This document shows positions 34,091 to 41,098 of a stretch of DNA of 41,098 bases, piece by piece. The translations under genes and the position numbers were made by a program. The stretch's first letter is position 1. Each line of letters begins with the position of its first letter. The stretch comes from Acrasis kona (taxonomy: Eukaryota; Heterolobosea; Eutetramitea; Acrasida; Acrasidae). Below the pieces are notes generated by a model, which saw nothing but the letters and a program-made list of their open reading frames with translations, was not told where the DNA came from and searched no databases. The stretch is taken from positions 1 through 41,098 of the forward strand of contig JAOPGA020000027.1 in assembly GCA_026419775.2 (NCBI GenBank). The letters run 5' to 3'.

Positions 34091-35920
34091 TGACAGAAAG
34101 AAGCAAGCGGAGTTGTACTCTAGGGAAACAACCTGTCACCTCTAGAAGTACGGATGGAGAGAACGCCAACAAGAGAATGAGAGTGGACGAAAATGCTTCG
34201 CAATTACTATTTACACAAGAGCAGTCTCAAAATTTGGCGCAAGATGAGCAGATCAGCCCAGATTCCGCCAACCCTGCAAATGATTCAACATCTTCCTCCG
34301 AATGCGAAGCGACACCCAAGATAAAATATAGAACTACAAGAAGCCCTGTTTGGCATCATGCTAAAAAGGTTTACTCGGTCAAGAATACTTTAGAATCTGG
34401 CATTTGTAATCACTGCTCCATGAAGATTGATTGCCTCTCTGGAACAAATAAACTCATGTCCCACCTTGAGATTTATCATGCGAAATTTTGGGAAGTGACT
34501 TTGAGTGTTCAAAGTAACAAAAAGAACAGCAAAGACAAAAATAAGCCAGCCATGACACAAGAAGAAGCCAATAAATGGTTTCAATCTAGGGTGACGAAAT
34601 GGATTGTATCGTCACATTCCCCATTTACAATCGTCGACTCGGAAGAGTTTAGGGATATGCTTGGGGCTTACTTGATAGCAAACGGGCCTGAAATTCACAA
34701 GTCCGACACACAAAGGGCACGAATCGATCAACTCCATGATGTTATGGTTGGCAAATTAAAGGAAGATTTAAAGAATACATGTCGAAGCGCCGCAATATCT
34801 CTAGACTGCTGGACAAGCGAATCAAAGAAGGCTTTCATTGCCATCATTATACATTGGGTCACAGAAGATTTCAAGAGGAAGGAAGAATGTCTGGATATGG
34901 TTGAACTGAGCTGCAAACATAGTGGTGATGAATTAGCAAAGTGTGTACTCCAAGTCGCCAACGAATATCAAGTCTCTAACAAGATCATATGCATTACTGG
35001 TGACAATGCCTCCAACAATTCGACTTTAGTCCAGTCACTTTACAACGATCTCAATGAGGATTTCTTTGGCGAAGTTCCATTATTCAAGGGCAAGGATAGT
35101 TTCTCAAACTGTGTTGCACATGTGATCAACTTGATTGTAGGTGACATTCTCGCAGTTCGTACACATTCACTCAAGAAACTAAGAAAAGTTGCAAAACGTG
35201 TTTCTTCAAATACTCAAAGAAGGGCTGATTGGACAAATCTTTGGCCAGAAGAGAAGAGTAGTAGCTTCATTGAAAAGGACGTCAAGACTAGATGGAACTC
35301 GGTGTATCGAATGATTTTTGGATGGAATCAGATGCAGAGTTGTCTTTGATCGCTACGTCAGAATTGATGATTTTGTGGACCAATGTGTATTATCAGCAGT
35401 TGAATGGAAGGAGCTTACAATGTTATCACAAGCATTAGAAGTATTTGACTGCGCAACAAAAGAGGTGTCGTATGAGGACAACAATATCATTGATGGGATT
35501 AAAGTGTACAGAACCCTTCGAATTATATTTGATGACGTTGAGAAGATCAAATCTCGATCCTTTGATAGAGCGAAAATATCATGGAAGAGTTTGTTATCCA
35601 TGAACAGTGATGTTATTGATATGTTGCATGAAGGGAAGGCCAAATTTGAGAAGTACTTCACAAGAGCAGCAAATTCAAAAATTTACCAGATAGCTTCTCT
35701 TCTTGACCCGTCGTTTAGAAAAGCGTGGCTACAGCAGAGTAATCCAACAGACAGTGTCGAGGAAATTGTAGCAAACTTCAAGAATAATATTTGCACACAA
35801 TGTCAAACAGAGGATATCGCATCTGTTGATGAAGGGAACAATTTACTGGATATGATATTGAACACCCAAGCGAACAATTCTCACGTGGTGTTTGATGATG
35901 TGGATAGATACCTAGACTAG
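34087..35920 (+). mobile_element. hAT-family DNA transposon, transposase with frameshift and truncated C-terminus
   Basis: The transposase begins with a Ser/Asn-rich region, then a BED-type zinc finger (GICNHCSMKIDCLSG with the second half LMSHLEIYH; Cys-x2-Cys and His-x4-His), then the RNase-H-like core: SAAISLDCWTSESKKAF, ITGDNASNNS with the second catalytic Asp context, NCVAHVINLIVGD, and DVKTRWNSVYRM. At the T5 run 35315-35319 the frame shifts, and the rest continues in the next frame (35318-35920: VLSAVEWKELTMLSQALEVF and on). The sequence stops at DDVDRYLD, where the C-terminal hATC dimerisation domain should begin; that domain, including its conserved Trp and Glu, is missing. I found no convincing terminal inverted repeats or 8-bp target duplication by eye. 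It is a non-autonomous or dead copy. Confidence 0.85.
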
Positions 35921-36357
35921 GCGTAAATGAGTTTGAACTAAAGAGAAGGTGCAATCAACTAAACATATCAAGGTGGCCTTACATAACGATAAATCCCAAT
36001 CTATACATTTACAGAGGTTACACCATCAAAAGGCCCTACCCGATTGTTGCAATACACCCTGACCAACAGCCATGTAATGGTTGTTTGAACTGCCTTCCTC
36101 CACGGCATGCACAAATGACTTACCTCCAGTCCCGTCCCTACACACATGCCCAACGTATTTGGAGTCCCTATTCATATCCTCCTTATTATTCTCAATCTAG
36201 ATACAAGTCACAAATGCCTTATGCTATACAATGTTCTTGTCCCAATTGTATACAGCAGCCTGGATATTCAAACAGATCTATGAGCATAGCTACTGTTGGG
36301 AGCGTTGGTACTGATGATAATACAATTAGATATGAACTCCACCAGGTATTTCACTAG
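35911..36357 (+). CDS. RWP-RK-like coding segment fused behind the hAT transposase
   Basis: A frame different from the transposase opens at 35911 and runs 148 codons to a stop at 36355-36357. Its first residues, PRLGVNEFELKRRCNQLNIS and then RWPY, fit the RWP-RK DNA-binding motif (L-G-V, L-K-x-x-C, I-x-R-W-P-Y) seen in plant, slime-mould and other protist regulators; the RK that normally follows RWP-Y is not conserved (ITINPN). A Pro/Tyr/Gln-rich tail with Cys pairs (CNGCLNCLPP, CSCPNC) follows. The upstream half of the domain is not found, and GATAG just before it could be a splice acceptor. It is either the 3' part of a host gene cut by the transposon or an exon joined to the transposase. 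Confidence 0.45.
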   Translation, partial: PRLGVNEFELKRRCNQLNISRWPYITINPNLYIYRGYTIKRPYPIVAIHPDQQPCNGCLNCLPPRHAQMTYLQSRPYTHAQRIWSPYSYPPYYSQSRYKSQMPYAIQCSCPNCIQQPGYSNRSMSIATVGSVGTDDNTIRYELHQVFH

Positions 36358-36507
36358 AAGTTATAATGCCAGCTCAAAATGTTGCTCTTGGTCATAATCA
36401 ACTTTGGAGACAATAACCATGTATATATTCTTGTGTGAGTAAAGTGGTATTCTTTAATTATCAAAGGGATTTGTATAAGATGGATTATTGTGTTGTAGTC
36501 ACAACTT

Positions 36508-37620
36508 TTAAAAGGAAATCGTCTTTGAAGTATTTGAAGGTTGGTTTGACACAAAATGGTGATTACAATTTGGGCAGGTATGTTTTTGTTGCACATTTTG
36601 TAAGGGTGATGTTGATGACAAGTCATCAATTTTTTGTCGAAGATGGTCTAGAACATTCAACAGGTCAACGTGTCGTTGTCTATTCGTATCTTGTTCCTTG
36701 CCCTTCTTACGATTGTAGATACTGACCTCCTCCATATAAGCACTTCCGATGATGGACACAAACAATGAGAAGAAGACAAGTGCCATGATGCCGAATGCAA
36801 TGGTAAGTATTTTGCCGAGAACTGTTTTTGGAGTGACGTCTCCATAACCAATAGTGGTCATTGTAACCGCAGCAAACCACATGCTCTTGGTGATGCTGCC
36901 GAAATATTCAGGCTGCCTTTCCCTCTCTGCAAAATACAAGAGCATTGACATTGTAAGCCACGAAACAACAACAACTATTGAACTGGACATGACATCTCTG
37001 TACTGCCTCTTTATTAATCTTCTAATCATGTTCAATGTCCTACTTTTGCTACCCAACCTGAGTATTCTCAACATTCTAAAAAATGATAGAGCACTGGCAT
37101 GTGAGTCATTGAGTTGGATTTTACCCTCAAGGTAGAATTGCTTTGACATCAAGATGATGGAAATTAGACTTGGAAGTATGGATAAAAAGTCAATGATTGA
37201 CCTCAATGAAAACAGAAACCGCAATCTTCCAAAAATAGGACCATATCTTTTGTATTTGATGCTTTCGGTACATGTTATTACTTTGAGAGCGTATTCAACC
37301 ATGAATATCTCGGTTGAAACAAGTCTAAATATTTGATATGATATGAGGAAGAATGGGCGGGAGAAGAAGTTATATACTTCAGGTTCAGAATCGATGATTG
37401 TGTGTATTACTGAAATTATAATTAAACATGATATAAAGTTATTGAATATTTTTCCAATTAGTGTTGGTTTGAACTCTTAATTAATTGTGATAATAAATTC
37501 CAAATGAAGAATTTTGCTCTATCTTACGATGATATTTGATCGTCTGGCTTTTGGAACATTAGTGTGTTTAGTGTTGGTATCGACATAGATCTTCTCAAAG
37601 CCTCTTGTATTGGGCCTGAA
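36508..37620 (-). CDS. Voltage-gated potassium channel subunit, 5' end unresolved
   Basis: Exons 37620-37528 and 37473-36508 (54-nt intron) are in one frame. They encode a cytosolic stretch, S1 (NFISCLIIISVIHTIID), S2 near TEIFMVEYALKVI, S3 (IIDFLSILPSLISIIL), the voltage sensor S4 with regularly spaced Arg (FFRMLRILRLGSKSRTL), S5, the pore helix with selectivity filter TMTTIGYGDVTP, and S6 (ILTIAFGIMALVFFSLFVSI). The C-tail is short with a Cys/His cluster (TCPNCNHHF) that could bind zinc. This is a Kv-type six-helix subunit forming a tetramer in the membrane. The first exon with the start codon, upstream of 37621, could not be placed with confidence; TAG just before 37620 looks like a splice acceptor. 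Confidence 0.85.
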
Positions 37621-37739
37621 CTACCAGTAGTAAGGTCTAATGATGCTCTCATTTTGTAATGATTTACACGTCATGGTGAAATTTTAAAAGAATAAAATAC
37701 AAAGCAAATACGCTCAAATGTTGCGAGTACCGTCTTAAC

Positions 37740-38684
37740 ATGTTAGTAGTAGCGATATTTGGACGACACTTATTGACGGAGCCAAATATCACTCAACCGA
37801 AGCAAATTAGAAGAAGAAAATGGAAGTGTAGAAAAAGATGACGATTGTATGAACAAGAGACAAAGTTTCCTGGTAAAACAAAGTATCGTACAATCCGCTT
37901 GACGACAACTTTATGGAAGAACAAGAACAAGTTCCGATCACATGACGATTCGAATGCAAACAACATTGAGCCTGCCAGAAAAAGACGCCGTATGGAAGCA
38001 AACCAGAGCAATAAACCAAAGAAAGCGTATATAAAAAAACATTCTGATTGCTTGGTTTTAGGATTAGGGCTGTTCTTGGACGACTTTGTATGGATTAAAG
38101 GGATGGACCATCTGCGACTGGCATCTACGGTCAGATTACCAATATAGATTCTGTGTCTGCCGAAGTTTAATAGCATGTTTGCGTTCTCACACAATACTGA
38201 CAAGAGAAAAATGTATACAAGAAAGTAGTTGCTTGTACCGTTAATAGATGATTTAATTCTTGGTATGAAGAATGGCTATACGAATACTTCCTGAATTTGG
38301 AACGAAGCCGGTTCAAAAGTTGTTCCGGAAGTTGACAAAAATAAAGAGTACTCTTGTGTGAGCCAAACGCCTTATGATGAAGATAATCCCAGTTCAACAA
38401 GCACTTTGGACGGCAATCGATTCGATGATCAAAGCGACGATGAATCAAGTAGCGATGACGTCAGTAACGACGACCATCAGTTGGGTAGTTACAGCCAACC
38501 ATTGGTTGTTGACGATTATTCGGATGATGTGTTTGTGGATGGCGAGGCCCAGAATATCAGAAGAATGATGGAAGGGGAGAGGAGGATCAGGTTGTTGGAG
38601 CTAGAGCGCAACCAAGCGATGCTCAAGGCAATGCTAGTAGAGGTCGAAAGCGACATATTCTTGTACAAGGCGTATTTAGAATAA
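37740..38684 (+). CDS. Putative nuclear protein, frame interrupted by stops (introns or decay)
   Basis: One frame runs from the ATG at 37740 to the stop at 38684 but contains stops at 37839, 38145, 38226 and 38292. The conserved-looking parts are a basic segment with a nuclear-signal-like PARKRRRMEANQSNKPKK, an acidic Ser/Asp run (DGNRFDDQSDDESSSDDVS) and a C-terminal amphipathic helix (MMEGERRIRLLELERNQAML). A 60-nt intron (38088-38147) would remove the second stop and a 138-nt intron (38225-38362) the next two, both keeping the frame; nothing obvious removes the first, so translation may start after it. Alternatively the gene is decaying. I recognise no family. The last exon, 38363-38684, is the firmest part. 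Confidence 0.4.
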
Positions 38685-38953
38685 AATTATTTATTTGTTT
38701 TATTTTTCAGTTTTCAATTTTGGAAAAAAAGCTAAAAAAGTGGTTGTTTTGATTGAAAGAGACAATACATTTAGCAGACTTTGTGAGAAAATATGATAAA
38801 AAATCTGGAATAAGTGCTGTTCAAGATTCAGCAAAGTGGTATGCATGTACCCCAAGCATTATTACCGCCATTAAAATCTGCAAATGAAGACCCCACGCAA
38901 AAAAACATACGAAATAAATTTTTTATTTTTTAGAATGTTCTGCAACTCTTTAT

Positions 38954-40775
38954 TCATCGAGTTAATAAATACAAGATTACTGTGGCTATAGTTAATATCA
39001 AACCTGCTGTCAAATTCGATGAAGAGCTCACTTGTCTAACGGGGGGTGTAGAGTCTATCCTTGTGTACTCGGGAATTGGTGCCCTTGTATAAATTAGTCT
39101 TGGCTTTTGGGTGGTGGCGATTTTAGTCCATGCAGGAGAGGCAGTAGACACTGTAGACGGAAGGACTTCTGGAGATGCTGTTGTTTGCTCATTAGTTATA
39201 GTGCTTGGTCTAGATGTTGAAGGTGCGGTTTCCAATGTAAAAGTGCTTTCTATGAGTGGTTCTGCCTTACCAACTAGAAATAGAACAGATTCATAAAGCG
39301 AGACTATTTTGATTACATCACTGCTGTTGTATGTTCCTGGATTGGTAACAAGGAGTGGCTCAAAACTTTCAACAATATTTTTGTCAACTCCAAGTTCATG
39401 AGCTCTATACAATATTGTTGCCATCAATGATTGGTGCTACTTACTGATTACTTCCGGAACTAAAAATATCTCCATTACTTGATAAAAAATATGATGCGAT
39501 AAATCCGCAAGCAGCTTGAGAAATCTTCATACCCGCCAATGCACCTTCTGTATACACAGCAACAGGAGAACTAGCGTACGCGATTCTACTGTTTATCCCT
39601 ATCTCACCAACTCTGTTTACAGTTGTAAAATATAAATAACATTTAAGTACTTACAAATTATATCCAAAGCCATATGCAACTCCATCGTAATCAATTATGA
39701 TAGAGAAATCAAAGCCGCTGGCTATTGAAGCAATTCTCTTTCCATATAATATACCTGTGCTATTTATAGCCACCGTAGTATTCTGGACACCATCTCCATA
39801 TCCTAGCTGCCCGTATCTTTGCAATGATCAGTATCGGGTTGAAAAAATTATTGGTTTGAGTTACTTGTTATCACCAAACGAGTACACTTCTCCTGCACTT
39901 GACAACAACAAAGAGAATAACGAACCACAGGATATTTGGGTTATAATCTTTCCTGATAAAATACCAGAGTAATCAATCTTTACTGATTTTCTTCTATCAA
40001 CAAAATCACCAGTTCCTAGTTGATTGCAACTTTAAACTTCAGAATTTTGTTGACACAGTTTATACTTACTAGTTCCAACCATAAGTAAATACTGTACCAG
40101 TATCATCCAGAACAATTGAATGATGAAATCCACCAGCCATGCTAACAATGCGTCGGCCATCCGTCTCTCCTCTTACAGCACTTGGATCCCAAACAGCGTC
40201 GCTATTGCTACCTGTTCCAACTGCTCCATATCTATAAGGGTTATTTTTATTTTATATCAGTAAACCTACGAGTTGTCACCATATCCATAGAGCTTGCCTT
40301 CACTTGATAACAGCATAAAATGAAACATTCCACAGCCTACATCAACTATCTTCTTTCCTCTTATCTCTCCTTCATTTGCGACAACGAACGTTTTTGGGCT
40401 GAGAACAATGTATGCTTTGGAGGGAACTGTAAAGATGTCACTGAATGTTGAGTTTCTTGTAGTGCTTTGGTGGGTCTTACTCATATGAACCAAACATCAA
40501 GACTATACCGTCTCTATTCAACAATAATGTAGTGATCGATGCAGTGGCAAATTTGATTATATCACTTGAATATCCATATGGTATCTTAAATTTAGTAGGT
40601 TGGTATATATAATCTGCTGGATCTGCATTCAGTATGTTTGCTCTACGTTTGTTGTTAATTGGGTGTTGTGTTTAAAAACTCACGAATTGGAGCCAAATGC
40701 ATAAAGTTCTCCACAAAAACAAGTGTTAATGTAAAAAAACAACACAAATGCAGCAACAATTTGACGGGTGTTCAT
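38954..40775 (-). CDS. Secreted RCC1-repeat protein with C-terminal anchor, one blade per exon
   Basis: Eight exons: 40775-40684, 40642-40481, 40440-40270, 40231-40070, 40029-39865, 39816-39655, 39612-39445 and 39404-38954, with introns of 38-48 nt, giving 510 residues. It starts with a signal peptide (MNTRQIVAAFVLFFYINTCF, then CG). Each of the six internal exons (162-171 nt) encodes one RCC1-type blade ending in a G-x-N-like motif: FGSNS, FGSYD, YGDNS, YGWNY, FGDNK, FGYNL and SGSNQ at the junctions, followed by a QLG- or ELG-type start. All seven introns fall at the same place in phase 2. The last exon adds a Ser/Thr/Pro-rich stalk and a terminal hydrophobic segment (LTAGLILTIATVILYLLTR) with no cytosolic tail, which suggests a GPI anchor. 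It is likely a cell-surface propeller; the ligand is unknown. Confidence 0.87.
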
Positions 40776-41098
40776 ATTTTAAACGCAACTTTACAGTTAG
40801 TTGACTGAAATTACAATAAAGGAAACAGTCAGTGGTAATGAAAATATACATAACAGGTCCCTGGATAAAATAGTGTTAGAGTACACACATTTTGACTCTA
40901 AATGCAGACTCTAAACCTGACGTTTACGTACATATCCTGTCGGTTATTGTGTCACATATCGTGTTGTTACATATATTGCTCGCCGTGTCAGACTGAGTAT
41001 AGTTACTCGTGTAGAACACCGTATCATAATCCCTGTATCTCAACATGCCTTTGACCTTTTGCACTCCTCCTTCCTTCTTCACGTCCTTTTACTTTAAG
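40776..41098. other. Upstream region of the RCC1 gene and window end
   Basis: No coding stretch is recognisable. It presumably contains the promoter of the RCC1-repeat gene reading leftward, and perhaps the start region of a gene beyond the window. Confidence 0.4.

Noticed and set aside
34087-36400. Terminal inverted repeats and 8-bp target duplication for the hAT element
   Set aside because: I looked at both flanks by eye and found no pair good enough to report; a computed inverted-repeat search would be needed.
37793-38203. 136-residue minus-strand ORF rich in Phe and Leu
   Set aside because: It is antisense to the Lys/Arg/Asp-rich plus-strand segment, which produces Phe/Leu/Ser by complement; the plus strand shows clearer protein features.

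Overview
The window looks like nuclear DNA of a free-living, flagellate-capable protist, most consistent with a heterolobosean such as Naegleria; this is an inference, since no rRNA or tRNA marker is present. Supporting signs are a compact AT-rich layout, genes a few to about 150 bases apart, very short GT-AG introns (mostly 35-48 nt, often GTAAGT...TAG), an IFT74 gene (cilium/flagellum), a nucleus-specific histone H2B, a large soluble hybrid histidine kinase and a CHASE-PAS membrane sensor. TAA and TGA both end intact genes, so the code looks standard. All exon joins below were worked out by eye from reading frame and splice sites.

Left part (1-28.7 kb), mostly intact and gene-dense. A CHASE-PAS sensor without an output domain (729-2420, +) lies tail-to-tail with a 1,901-residue kinase-like/AAA/GAF/histidine-kinase/receiver hybrid (2510-8289, -). 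Then come a small glycine-junction protein (8335-8827), a decayed gene remnant (9035-9420, -), an MFS transporter (9503-11267), a TPR protein, an M16 metallopeptidase (11924-15145, -), two small hypothetical genes, a relative of the 8.5 kb gene (16448-17456), a 1.4 kb gap, histone H2B (-), a D-cysteine desulfhydrase/ACC-deaminase-like PLP enzyme (-), a WD40 protein, IFT74, a large propeller protein resembling the RNA polymerase I factor TAF1C/Rrn6, and an SLC35/TPT-type transporter (-).

Middle part (28.9-38.7 kb), accessory and disturbed. It holds an unidentified gene with a frame conflict, a two-repeat Myb protein (-), two coding fragments abutting at about 31.14 kb, a 4-hydroxyphenylpyruvate dioxygenase reading frame that lacks its first exon and has an in-frame TAA, and a convergent bleomycin hydrolase-like gene that is 5'-truncated, internally shortened and interrupted by a 37-bp direct repeat. 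Next is a small ORF whose stop overlaps the start of a hAT-type transposase; the transposase has a one-base frame change and runs directly into an RWP-RK-like coding segment. A voltage-gated K+ channel (-) and a reading frame with several in-frame stops follow. I read this as a rearranged, transposon-associated zone in which ordinary metabolic genes have been broken.

Right end (38.9-40.8 kb). A secreted, probably GPI-anchored RCC1-repeat protein (-) has eight exons. Each internal exon encodes one RCC1 blade and every intron is in phase 2, a striking exon-per-repeat design in a region where other genes have few introns.
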